A stretch of DNA of 7,652 bases from Pseudomonadota bacterium (GTDB taxonomy: Bacteria > Pseudomonadota > Alphaproteobacteria > Rhizobiales > Rhizobiaceae): the NCBI GenBank assembly GCA_023444445.1, contig JAEXMK010000054.1, positions 1-7,652 of the forward strand. The letters are read 5' to 3'. The notes under the pieces are model-generated. The model searched no databases. It saw only the letters and a program-made list of their open reading frames with translations, and was not told the origin of the DNA. Shown one piece after another: positions 1 through 7,358 of the stretch; the stretch's first letter is position 1; every line of letters starts with the position of its first letter. The position numbers and the translations under genes were made by a program.

Positions 1-71
1 GTGCCATAGGCCGTGGACCATGTGCCATCGACCTCGCGAACAAGACTGGAAAAGATGCTTTTGGGCGCCAT
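1..71 (-). CDS. Possible 5' end of a minus-strand gene leaving the window
   Basis: An ATG at 71-69 (read on the minus strand) opens a frame that runs without a stop to the window edge, giving about 23 residues that begin MAPKSIFSSLVREVDG. The product is not recognised. A short open frame of this length can arise by chance. No strong Shine-Dalgarno precedes the ATG; the upstream minus-strand sequence contains only GGTTGAAAA. Support comes mainly from its divergent position relative to aatA, with a regulatory-looking space between them. It may equally be non-coding. Sequence to the left of the window would decide. Confidence 0.4.
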   Translation of the reverse strand, partial: MAPKSIFSSLVREVDGTWSTAYG

Positions 72-1485
<1,414 letters not shown>

Positions 1486-1505
1486 TCGGTTGGTGATCTC
1501 AAATG

Positions 1506-1535
1506 AAAAGCCCGGCAGCGATGCCGGGCTTTTTT
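1506..1535. terminator. Bidirectional Rho-independent terminator between aatA and the antiporter gene
   Basis: GCCCGGCA (1510-1517) pairs perfectly with TGCCGGGC (1522-1529) around a GCGA tetraloop of the GNRA type. A T6 run follows (1530-1535) and an A4 run precedes (1506-1509), lengthening the stem by A-U pairs. On the minus strand the A4 run becomes a U tract, so the element can stop transcription of both convergent genes. It begins 21 bp after the aatA stop. Confidence 0.92.
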
Positions 1536-1539
1536 GCGG

Positions 1540-2652
1540 CTAAAGCCCCAGAAAAAGCAGCATGATGAAGGTGGCGAAGAGAATGAAGTGCGTCATGCCC
1601 TCGATCGCATTGGTTTCACCGTCATTGAGGTTGATGGCGGCGGCGATGAGGGTGATGAACACCATGACGGTCTGAACGGGTGTCATCGCCATGATGAAGG
1701 GCTGGCCGGTGTAAAGCGCGATGCCCTCCATGACTGGCACGGTCAGGATCACCGTCGAGAGCGATGCGCCCATGGCGATATTGACCACCGCCTGCATGCG
1801 GTTGCGCAGGGCAGAGCGGAGCGCAGTCAAGATTTCCGGTGATGCGGAGATCGTCGCGACGACAACGGCCATCAGTGCGGGCGGTGCGCTGGTTCCCTCC
1901 AGGCTTTCGCTGAGGAAGGCGGACATGAATTCCGCGAGCACCCCGATCAGAACCACGCCGGCGATGATGAGGCCGATGGAGAGCGGCACGCTGTCCTCAT
2001 CTTCTTCCTCCGCATGGCCTGAAGCCTGTCCGGGCTGGCCAGCGGGACGAGGCTTTTTGGGGTAGGCGTAGCTGAAGAAGTAGCTGTGTGGTCCGACCTG
2101 CATTTTGAGGAAGAGCGCATAAAGCGCGATCATCGCAAAGATCGTGAAGACAGAGTAGATGTGCCAGCTTTGTTCCGGAATGAACTCCGGCACGATCATC
2201 GAAATGCCCATTGCGGTGAGGATCATCACACCATAGGTCTTGCCGGAATCGTCATTGTAGGGCTGCTCGCCGTGGCGAAGACCGCCGAGGAGGGCCGCGA
2301 GTCCCAGAATGCCGTTGATGTCGATCATGACGGCGGAATAGATCGTATCCCGCACCAGGGTAGGCGAACTGGATTCGCTCATGATGATGGCGAGGATCAG
2401 CACCTCGACAGCAACCGCCGAAAGCGTCAGGATCATCGTGCCATAGGGATCGCCGACTTTGGCAGCGAGGATTTCGGCGTGATGGGCAACCCGCATCGAG
2501 ACCAGAACGATGAGCCCGATCAGGACGATTGCGGCAATCAGTGCCGCCGTCCGTCCCGCTTCGAATATCGTATGCTCGGCCATATAGGCGAGGATTGCCG
2601 CCGGTATTGCGAGCAGCAGCATCCGCTCCTGTTTCAGAATAGAACCCACCAT
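1540..2652 (-). CDS. chaA: ChaA-type Ca2+(Na+/K+):H+ antiporter, CaCA family
   Basis: A 370-residue integral inner-membrane protein, close in length to E. coli ChaA. It should export calcium and possibly monovalent cations in exchange for protons. It has roughly ten to eleven hydrophobic segments in two halves, each containing a CaCA alpha repeat. The first spans about residues 57-95 (AHHAEILAAKVGDPYGT, then LSAVAVEV with the membrane acidic residue Glu83). The second, after the central loop, contains SPEILTALRSALRNRMQ and NIAMGASLSTVILTVP. A central hydrophilic loop rich in Pro, Gly and acids (HAEEEDEDS) separates the halves, as in ChaA, and is a candidate cation-sensing or binding loop. The chosen ATG (2652-2650) is preceded on the minus strand by an AGGGGAAG Shine-Dalgarno. 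The gene faces aatA, shares its terminator, and is divergent from the DUF2188 gene. The exact cation preference is not readable from sequence. Confidence 0.88.
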   Translation of the reverse strand: MVGSILKQERMLLLAIPAAILAYMAEHTIFEAGRTAALIAAIVLIGLIVLVSMRVAHHAEILAAKVGDPYGTMILTLSAVAVEVLILAIIMSESSSPTLVRDTIYSAVMIDINGILGLAALLGGLRHGEQPYNDDSGKTYGVMILTAMGISMIVPEFIPEQSWHIYSVFTIFAMIALYALFLKMQVGPHSYFFSYAYPKKPRPAGQPGQASGHAEEEDEDSVPLSIGLIIAGVVLIGVLAEFMSAFLSESLEGTSAPPALMAVVVATISASPEILTALRSALRNRMQAVVNIAMGASLSTVILTVPVMEGIALYTGQPFIMAMTPVQTVMVFITLIAAAINLNDGETNAIEGMTHFILFATFIMLLFLGL

Positions 2653-2845
2653 TGATTTTTCTTCCCCTTGTCGTCGCAGGCTGTGACGTATCGTCCCTCA
2701 GATCAAGCAGGATTTGCGCTTGAATGCTTTTGGTAGGATAGTGGTGTCGCAGGACATGCTGCTCATGCCGCGCTGTCCCATCGGGTGCAATGCTTGAAAC
2801 GCGGTTGTGGTTGCGATGTCGCCTACCGAGACAGGAGGACAATGC
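2653..2845. other. Divergent intergenic region between chaA and the DUF2188 gene
   Basis: This 193-bp stretch must hold promoters for both flanking genes, but no hexamer pair stood out. It contains the antiporter Shine-Dalgarno (minus strand, about 2661-2668) and a consensus AGGAGG (2833-2838) serving the plus-strand gene. No dyad or RNA fold was recognised. Confidence 0.4.
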
Positions 2846-3103
2846 ATGACCAAAGTGGTGTATGAGATCGTTGAACATGACGGAGGTTTTGCCTACCGCA
2901 TGAACGGCGCCTATTCCGAAACGTTTCCCACCTATGCCGATGCCCGTGAGGCTGCGCGTATTGTCGCCGCTGAACAGCAGGTGGGCGGCGATGACGAGGA
3001 AATCAGCTATCAGGATGAAAGCGGCCATTGGCACGAGGAATACAGCCAGGGCGGCGACCGGCCTGAGGCCGAGGTAATCGACAAGACCTTACCGCCGGCC
3101 TGA
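2846..3103 (+). CDS. Small DUF2188-like protein
   Basis: An 85-residue soluble acidic protein of unknown function. The N-terminal half (YEIVEHDGGFAYRMNGAYSE, then a helix EAARIVAAEQQ, then ISYQDESGHWHEE) follows the beta-beta-beta-alpha-beta outline of DUF2188 proteins: a strand with a DGG(F/W) turn, a helix rich in Ala/Glu, and a final strand carrying a DxxG(H/R)W-type turn. Assignment to that family is by recalled pattern and is moderately sure. The ATG at 2846 is chosen because a perfect AGGAGG (2833-2838) sits 7 nt upstream. An in-frame GTG at 2807 would add 13 residues but lies before this site. The strong ribosome binding site suggests high expression. No partner gene is evident: the upstream neighbour is divergent and the downstream one convergent. 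Confidence 0.8.
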   Translation: MTKVVYEIVEHDGGFAYRMNGAYSETFPTYADAREAARIVAAEQQVGGDDEEISYQDESGHWHEEYSQGGDRPEAEVIDKTLPPA

Positions 3104-3113
3104 CGATTTTGTT

Positions 3114-3148
3114 GATGCCCGGGCCTTTCCGGTGAAAAACCCGGCATC
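3114..3148 (+). terminator. Weak stem-loop after the DUF2188 gene, possible terminator
   Basis: GATGCCCGGG (3114-3123) can pair with CCCGGCATC (3140-3148) with one bulged C, around a 16-nt loop. No U tract follows on either strand, so it is not a classical intrinsic terminator. It lies 10 bp after the stop codon and between convergent genes, where a transcript 3' end is expected. Confidence 0.3.
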
Positions 3149-3213
3149 TTCGATGGTTCGCCGGCCGGTAATCATCGCGGATCGAGACTCGGCCGCGACC
3201 ATTCATGAGAGTG

Positions 3214-4158
3214 CTAGCGCCGTTTGGGGGGAGCACTCGCGTCAGTCTCCTTAAGATGACCCTTGAGGCCTTCCACGAGGGCGCTGAAGACGGCACGGCA
3301 TCGCGGCGAGGTCTTGAGATTTTCGTGCATCGCAACCCAAGTGTGGAGCGGGATGTCGATTTTCGGAAGCACCTGAACAAGCCGGGGGTCCTTGCGTGCA
3401 AGGCCGATCTGGCAGACGCCTATGCCCGCGCTGGCGCGGATCATGGCAAGCTGGGCGAGATTGCTATCGGCGCGGATTTCGAAGGAAATTTCCTCAATAT
3501 CGGGTATTTCAGGATCGAGCGTGCGCATCCGTTGGATGGCCGCACGGATAAATGGCGTCTTTCGATCGAAACCGACCATGCGGTGATGGTTCAGATCATC
3601 CATGCTCTTCGGTGTGCCGGCTCTTGCCAGATAGTCGCGTGTCGCGTGAAATCCCAGCCGGAAATTGCCGATGTAACGCATGACGATCGCATCCTGCATC
3701 GGTTCGGTCATGCGAATGGCAATGTCGGCTTCGCGCCTTAACAGGTCTTCCAGCGTGTCGGAAAGGGAAAGCTCGATTTCAAGCCGGGGGTGAACCTCCT
3801 GCATGGCTGCAATGATTGGTGGCAGCATTTCCACGCCAATGATGTCAGAGGCGCTGATGCGCACCGTGCCCTCGATCTTGCCGACTTCGCCCGAGGCCGC
3901 GCGCATCAGGGCGGCGGTCGTCGCGGCGAGGTTTTCCGCATAGGGGCGGAGCGCAAGTGCTGCTTCCGTCGGCATCAACCCATGGGGCGAGCGGATGAAC
4001 AGCGGAAAACCAACGGCCTCCTCCAGCGCGCCGATATGGCGTCCCGCCGTCGGTTGGGTGATGCCAAGCTCGCGGGCGGCGGCAGACAATGAACCGTCGC
4101 TCAGCACGCTGAGGAAGGTGCGGTAGAAATCCCAGCTGATATCGCGGTTCTTCGTCAT
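3214..4158 (-). CDS. LysR-family transcriptional regulator
   Basis: A 314-residue protein, normal for the family. The N-terminal winged HTH spans about residues 8-66: FYRTFLSVLSDGSLSAAARE, then LGITQPTAGRHIGALEE as turn and recognition helix, then FIRSPHGLMPTEAA as wing. A C-terminal effector domain (about 92-300) carries RISASDIIGVEMLPPIIA at its start and DIAIRM in the first lobe. The start at MTKNRDISWDFYRTF is preferred. A longer reading to 4416 would run through the promoter and coding sequence of the divergent gene, and its extra residues are not LysR-like. No Shine-Dalgarno precedes this ATG; a TATACA hexamer lies 7 nt upstream (see findings). It is divergent from the SDR gene across 88 bp, the classical arrangement for a LysR regulator and its target. 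The effector is unknown. The residue alignment is the best support, and the specific regulon is inference. Confidence 0.92.
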   Translation of the reverse strand: MTKNRDISWDFYRTFLSVLSDGSLSAAARELGITQPTAGRHIGALEEAVGFPLFIRSPHGLMPTEAALALRPYAENLAATTAALMRAASGEVGKIEGTVRISASDIIGVEMLPPIIAAMQEVHPRLEIELSLSDTLEDLLRREADIAIRMTEPMQDAIVMRYIGNFRLGFHATRDYLARAGTPKSMDDLNHHRMVGFDRKTPFIRAAIQRMRTLDPEIPDIEEISFEIRADSNLAQLAMIRASAGIGVCQIGLARKDPRLVQVLPKIDIPLHTWVAMHENLKTSPRCRAVFSALVEGLKGHLKETDASAPPKRR

Positions 4159-4246
4159 AATATTTTGTATAGCCGCTCCACTGATTTCGATAATTTCGTA
4201 TATCGCACATTGGGTCGATACTCCAGGCACACAAAGGAGTAAGGCA
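4159..4246. promoter_or_regulatory. Divergent LysR/SDR promoter-operator region with CGATA half-sites
   Basis: Three alternating half-sites are visible: CGATA (4188-4192), TATCG (4201-4205) and CGATA (4216-4220). They form two inverted repeats, with spacers of 8 and 10 bp. A minus-strand TATACA (4171-4166) could be the -10 of the LysR gene. On the plus strand, TTGTAT (4165-4170) and GATAAT (4189-4194) are 18 bp apart and could drive the SDR gene. An AAAGGAG ribosome binding site (4233-4239) lies 7 nt before the SDR ATG. A clean T-N11-A LysR box was not identified, so which protein binds these repeats is open. Confidence 0.5.
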
Positions 4247-5284
4247 ATGTCAATCGAGAACGATGCAAGTGCAGTGCAGGATGGGCGGCCTCTGGCTCTC
4301 GTCTTGGGAGTGAATGGTGGTGTCGGTGGCCAGGTTTCGCGAATGCTGCTGCAAAGGGGCTGGCGGCTGAGGGCGATGACTCGCCGAAAGCCAGCGGCTG
4401 AAGTCGCTGGCGACATCGAATTCGTGACAGGCGATGCGATGAACCGGCAGGACGTTCTGAAAGCGGCGCAGGGCGCTCAGCTCATCGTCCATGCGGTTAA
4501 TCCTCCCGGTTATAGCGATTGGGAGAAGCAGGTCGTGCCGATGCTGGACAACACGATCGCCGCTGCCGAAAGCTGTGGCGCCAGGATAGTCTTTCCCGGT
4601 ACCGTCTATAATTTCGGTTCGGACGCCTTTCCGCTGCTGACCGAAGAGAGCCCGCAAACGCCGTTTACGCGCAAGGGCGCTTTGCGTGCTGAGATGGAGC
4701 GGCGGCTGAAAATGGCATCCATGCGTGGGGTGCCGGTGCTGATTGTTCGGGCGGGGGATTTTTTTGGGCCGGACGCCAGAAACAACTGGTTTTCTCAGAT
4801 GCTGGTGAAGCCCGGAAAGCCGGTTCGCAGCGTCCAGAACCCGGCCGCCCTTCATGCGGGACACCAATGGGCCTATCTGCCTGACGTGGCGGAGACGATC
4901 GGTCGGCTGCTGGACCGGGCAGATGAGCTTCCGGCTTTCGCCGTCTATCACATGGAGGGTTTTTGGGATTTCGACGGGCTGCAACTGGTTGAAGCCATCG
5001 AGCGGGTTGTCGGTCATCCGGTCAAGCGGCGGCGGCTGTCCTGGGCGGGCATCAAATTGGCCGCGCCCTTCGTTCCCCTGTTCCGGGAAGTCGTGGAAAT
5101 GCAATATCTCTGGCATATGCCGATCCGGATGAGCAATCGCAAGCTGACGGATTTCCTCGGAACGGAGCCCAGAACACCGATCGATATCGCGATATCGACG
5201 ACATTGGCGAGCCTCGGCTGCCTCGAGCAAAGGCAGGGCACGGCGAGCCTTGCTCAACCGGCCGATGCCGGGGGCAGGATGTGA
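4247..5284 (+). CDS. Atypical NAD(P)-binding SDR / NAD-dependent epimerase-like protein
   Basis: A 345-residue cytosolic protein with an N-terminal Rossmann fold. The dinucleotide motif is G21-V-N-G24-G-V-G27 after a beta strand (LALVLG), followed by RGWRLRAMTRR, whose basic residues would suit NADP. Typical extended/atypical SDR elements follow: FVTGDAMNRQDVLKAA, LIVHAVNPPGYSDW, RIVFPGTVYNFG, TEESPQTPFTRKGALRAEME and VLIVRAGDFFGPDARNNWF. At the usual active-site position (YxxxK) the sequence reads PFTRKG, with no Tyr. Dehydrogenase or epimerase chemistry by the canonical mechanism is therefore doubtful; atypical SDRs of this kind may be reductases with other residues or redox sensors. The start is supported by AAAGGAG at 7 nt. 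It overlaps the next gene by one base (TGATG), so the two are translationally coupled. The divergent LysR gene is its probable regulator. The substrate is unknown. Confidence 0.82.
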   Translation: MSIENDASAVQDGRPLALVLGVNGGVGGQVSRMLLQRGWRLRAMTRRKPAAEVAGDIEFVTGDAMNRQDVLKAAQGAQLIVHAVNPPGYSDWEKQVVPMLDNTIAAAESCGARIVFPGTVYNFGSDAFPLLTEESPQTPFTRKGALRAEMERRLKMASMRGVPVLIVRAGDFFGPDARNNWFSQMLVKPGKPVRSVQNPAALHAGHQWAYLPDVAETIGRLLDRADELPAFAVYHMEGFWDFDGLQLVEAIERVVGHPVKRRRLSWAGIKLAAPFVPLFREVVEMQYLWHMPIRMSNRKLTDFLGTEPRTPIDIAISTTLASLGCLEQRQGTASLAQPADAGGRM

Positions 5285-5673
5285 TGGCGAGGGTCGTGAC
5301 TGGGGTGTCGGTTTGGCGTCGCGTGTTTGTCGTGATCTCGGCAACTGTGCCGTTACTGATTTTCGCGCAGGTGCTGCTGGCCGGGTTATCTATCTATTAC
5401 GACGGATCGCTGATTTCGCTGCACAAGGGGCTCGGTCTCCTGATCTCGGTTCCGATCCTGTCACTGGTAATCCTTGCGCTGCGATACGGCGAGTTGCGGC
5501 CGCATCTTGGCCGCGCGCTGGTCCTGCTCGGTCTCTATTGTCTTCAGGTGGCGCTGATGAGCATTGGCAGGGAAACGGGCAATGGTTTTCTGCAGGCGCT
5601 GCATGTGCCCAACGCTTTTGTCATGGGCGCGTTTTCTGACTTCGCCGCGCGGCAGGCGCGAAGCCTCCGCTGA
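5284..5673 (+). CDS. Small polytopic membrane protein, possibly DUF6220
   Basis: A 129-residue hydrophobic protein with about four membrane segments, near residues 13-37, 46-68, 76-95 and 104-118. A positively charged N terminus (MARVVTGVSVWRR) suggests an inside start. Notable conserved-looking pieces are FAQVLLAGLSIYYDG, LHKGLGLL (His47) and ALHVPNAFVMG (His107); the pattern resembles DUF6220 membrane proteins as I recall them. The two histidines in or near helices would permit metal or haem binding, but that is speculation. The ATG at 5284 overlaps the SDR stop as TGATG, with AGGA at 5276-5279 serving re-initiation; a GTG at 5281 would add one residue. Co-expression with the SDR suggests a shared function, perhaps membrane-linked redox or quinone chemistry. 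It ends 8 bp before the terminator stem. Confidence 0.78.
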   Translation: MARVVTGVSVWRRVFVVISATVPLLIFAQVLLAGLSIYYDGSLISLHKGLGLLISVPILSLVILALRYGELRPHLGRALVLLGLYCLQVALMSIGRETGNGFLQALHVPNAFVMGAFSDFAARQARSLR

Positions 5674-5675
5674 GA

Positions 5676-5719
5676 GAAAAACGCCGCATCGCTTTCAGGC
5701 AATGCGGCGTCTTTGTTTT
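5676..5719. terminator. Bidirectional Rho-independent terminator between the SDR unit and the ene-reductase gene
   Basis: ACGCCGCAT (5681-5689) pairs perfectly with ATGCGGCGT (5702-5710) around a 12-nt loop. On the plus strand the stem is followed by CTTTGTTTT. On the minus strand the flanking GAGAAAAA becomes a TTTTTCTC tail. Both convergent genes can thus terminate here. Confidence 0.88.
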
Positions 5720-5727
5720 ATCCTTTA

Positions 5728-6840
5728 TCAGGCGAGCGCCGGATAGTCGGTGTAACCCTCGGCCCCGCCGCCATAGAAGGTCGGCTGGTTCGGTTCATTC
5801 AAGGGCGCGTTGTCCTTGAAGCGGCGCACCAGGTCCGGATTTGCGATGAAGGCCTTGCCGAAGGCGACAGCATCGACCTTGCCGCTTTCCACGGCTTCTA
5901 TGGCGCTCTCACGGTCATAACCGTTATTGGCAATCCACAGGCCCTTGCCGCCGGCATTGCGATAGGCCGCCTTGAAGGCTGCGTAATCGAAGGGCTTGTC
6001 ACCCTGTTTGAAATCACGCGGTCCGCCTGTTGCGCCTTCAACGACATGGATGAAAGCGAGATTGCGCTTGCCGAGCTGTTCCACCACGTAATTGTAGAGC
6101 GGCTGCGGGTCGGCCTCGAAAATATCGTTGGCCGGGGTAACGGGGGAAAGACGGATGCCGGTCCGGCCGGCGCCGATCTCCTCCGCAACCGCATCAACGA
6201 CTTCCAGGAGGAAGCGGGCGCGGTTTTCGATCGAGCCACCATAATCATCCGTGCGCTGGTTGGTGCTGGATTTCAGGAACTGCTCGATCAGGTAACCATT
6301 GGCGGCATGGATTTCGACGCCGTCGAAACCGGCTTCCAGCGCTGCGCGCGCGCCGCTGCGGTAATCCTCGAGGATGAGGCCGATATCGTCGATGGTGAGC
6401 GCGCGTGGCTCGGAGGTTTCGGCAAAGGCGCCGGTGCCGTCATCATTGATGATATAGGTCTTCGACTTGGCGGGAATGGCGGAAGGAGCAACCGGCTGGC
6501 CGCCATGCGGCTGTAGTGAGACGTGCGAAATGCGGCCCACATGCCATATCTGCGCGACGATCTTGCCGCCGGCTGAATGCACACCATCGGTAACCTGTTT
6601 CCAGCCCGCAATCGCTTCCCGCTTATAAAGGCCGGGAACGTCCGCATAGCCCTGACCCTGCTGGGAAATCGGCGTGCCTTCGGTGACGATCAGCCCCGCC
6701 GTGGCGCGCTGCTCGTAATAGGTGGCGTTGAGATTGTTGGGAATGGCGCCCGGCGAACGGTTGCGGGTGAGGGGGGCCATGACGATACGGTTGGCGAGTG
6801 CGATATCGCCGGCCTGTGCCGGTTCGAAAAGACTTGTCAT
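5728..6840 (-). CDS. nemA: Old Yellow Enzyme-family alkene reductase (NemA-like)
   Basis: A 370-residue FMN-dependent TIM-barrel enzyme, close in length to E. coli N-ethylmaleimide reductase. It should use NAD(P)H to reduce activated C=C bonds (maleimides, enals, enones) and often nitro compounds or nitrate esters. Diagnostic elements: the N terminus LANRIVMAPLTRNRSP with Thr25 near the flavin; GKIVAQIWHVGR (Gln97 and Trp99); the active-site pair His178 and Asn181 plus the proton donor Tyr183 in EIHAANGYLIEQF; the family signature RTDDYGGSIENRARFLLEV; Arg230 in RLSP; and the C-terminal phosphate-binding FGKAFIANPDLVRRF. All catalytic positions are present, so the enzyme should be active. The start at 6840 fits the family N terminus; the Shine-Dalgarno (GTGAAG) is modest. 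It lies 127 bp downstream of the co-directional ArsR-type gene, which probably regulates it in one operon. Closely related xenobiotic reductases cannot be excluded. Confidence 0.94.
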   Translation of the reverse strand: MTSLFEPAQAGDIALANRIVMAPLTRNRSPGAIPNNLNATYYEQRATAGLIVTEGTPISQQGQGYADVPGLYKREAIAGWKQVTDGVHSAGGKIVAQIWHVGRISHVSLQPHGGQPVAPSAIPAKSKTYIINDDGTGAFAETSEPRALTIDDIGLILEDYRSGARAALEAGFDGVEIHAANGYLIEQFLKSSTNQRTDDYGGSIENRARFLLEVVDAVAEEIGAGRTGIRLSPVTPANDIFEADPQPLYNYVVEQLGKRNLAFIHVVEGATGGPRDFKQGDKPFDYAAFKAAYRNAGGKGLWIANNGYDRESAIEAVESGKVDAVAFGKAFIANPDLVRRFKDNAPLNEPNQPTFYGGGAEGYTDYPALA

Positions 6841-6900
6841 GCGACTTCACTTTCTGGTCGGTTGGCGAAATTGCGCGGGGGACGCGCTGTCTTTCTGATT

Positions 6901-6945
6901 GGGTGCCGGAATGAAAGCCGCCTTGCGGTTCCCCGTCCGGCACCC
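6901..6945 (-). other. Strong intercistronic stem-loop between the arsR-like and nemA genes
   Basis: GGGTGCCGGA (6901-6910) and TCCGGCACCC (6936-6945) form a perfect 10-bp stem. The 25-nt loop holds an inner hairpin, CCGC (6918-6921) with GCGG (6925-6928). No U tract follows on the minus strand, so full termination is unlikely. It could attenuate, stabilise or process the arsR-nemA transcript. Confidence 0.6.
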
Positions 6946-6967
6946 CAAGGCTCAAAGCTTGGGAGGC

Positions 6968-7282
6968 TCAGAGATTGGATTGCAGATAATTGCGGAAGGC
7001 GTCGATGGTTTCCTCGTTGCGTTCGAAAAAAACCCATTGTCCGACCTTTTTCGACCTTATCAGGCCGGCTGCTTGCAACACCGCCAGATGCGACGACACG
7101 GTGGATTGCGACAGGCCGCTGATCTGAAACTGGTTGGCGCATACACCCATGCTGAGCGGATGCTCCTGGCAGAAGTGACTTTCCGGAGACTTCAGCCATT
7201 CCAGGAATTTCAGCCTTGCCGGGTGTGAAAGGGCCTTAAGGACTTCCTCCGGGTTCATCTGGGTTTCTTTGATATCTGACAT
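6968..7282 (-). CDS. ArsR-family (winged HTH) transcriptional repressor
   Basis: A 104-residue single-domain regulator. It begins MSDIKETQMNPEEV, then LKALSHPARLKFLEWL (residues 15-30, typical ArsR helix 1), a central segment with Cys38 and Cys48 (HFCQEHPLSMGVCANQF), the DNA-recognition region GLSQSTVSSHLAVLQAAGLI (56-75), and the wing SKKVGQWVFFERNEE. The classical ArsR/SmtB metal motif ELCVCDL in the HTH is absent. Cys38 and Cys48 in the helix 2-3 region could sense electrophiles, oxidants or a thiol-binding ion. A palindromic operator starts one base before the chosen ATG (7282), implying autorepression. An alternative ATG at codon 9 (7258) is possible; neither has a good Shine-Dalgarno. 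It is followed by the OYE-family reductase in the same direction, suggesting a substrate-sensing repressor for that enzyme; this is inference from context. Confidence 0.9.
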   Translation of the reverse strand: MSDIKETQMNPEEVLKALSHPARLKFLEWLKSPESHFCQEHPLSMGVCANQFQISGLSQSTVSSHLAVLQAAGLIRSKKVGQWVFFERNEETIDAFRNYLQSNL

Positions 7283-7283
7283 G

Positions 7284-7316
7284 ATCGATATTTATATCGA
7301 TAATTTTCGATATAAA
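7284..7316. promoter_or_regulatory. Overlapping palindromic operators and core promoter of the arsR-like gene
   Basis: Two dyads overlap. The first is ATCGATAT-TT-ATATCGAT (7284-7301), with 8-bp arms. The second is TTTATATCGA (7291-7300), six spacer bases, and TCGATATAAA (7307-7316), with perfect 10-bp arms. A minus-strand TATAAA (7296-7291) sits 8 nt before the ATG and could be the -10 box, so a bound repressor dimer would block RNA polymerase. Long A/T-rich dyads of this kind are usual ArsR-family operators. Confidence 0.72.
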
Positions 7317-7358
7317 AGTCACGTCTCTGTGAGGACGATGGGGAGTGGCAGGTCGTTT

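Noticed and set aside
2807..2845. GTG start 13 codons upstream for the DUF2188-like gene
   Set aside because: The consensus AGGAGG lies inside that extension, 7 nt before the ATG at 2846, so the later start is much better supported.
4188..4220. Canonical T-N11-A LysR box in the divergent intergenic region
   Set aside because: The CGATA/TATCG inverted repeats have spacings of 8 and 10 bp that do not give a clean T-N11-A register, so the site is reported only as a candidate operator without naming the binding protein.
4159..4416. N-terminal extension of the LysR gene to 4416
   Set aside because: It would run through the divergent promoter and the first 170 bases of the SDR gene. The added residues do not resemble LysR proteins, and the family N terminus fits the ATG at 4158.
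4250..5344. 364-codon minus-strand frame opposite the SDR gene
   Set aside because: Antisense shadow: rich in Arg, Pro, His and Gln, without domains, while the plus strand encodes a clear Rossmann protein with a good ribosome binding site.
5713..6516. 267-codon plus-strand frame opposite the ene-reductase gene
   Set aside because: Antisense to an intact Old Yellow Enzyme gene. It would start inside the terminator region and has no recognisable motifs.
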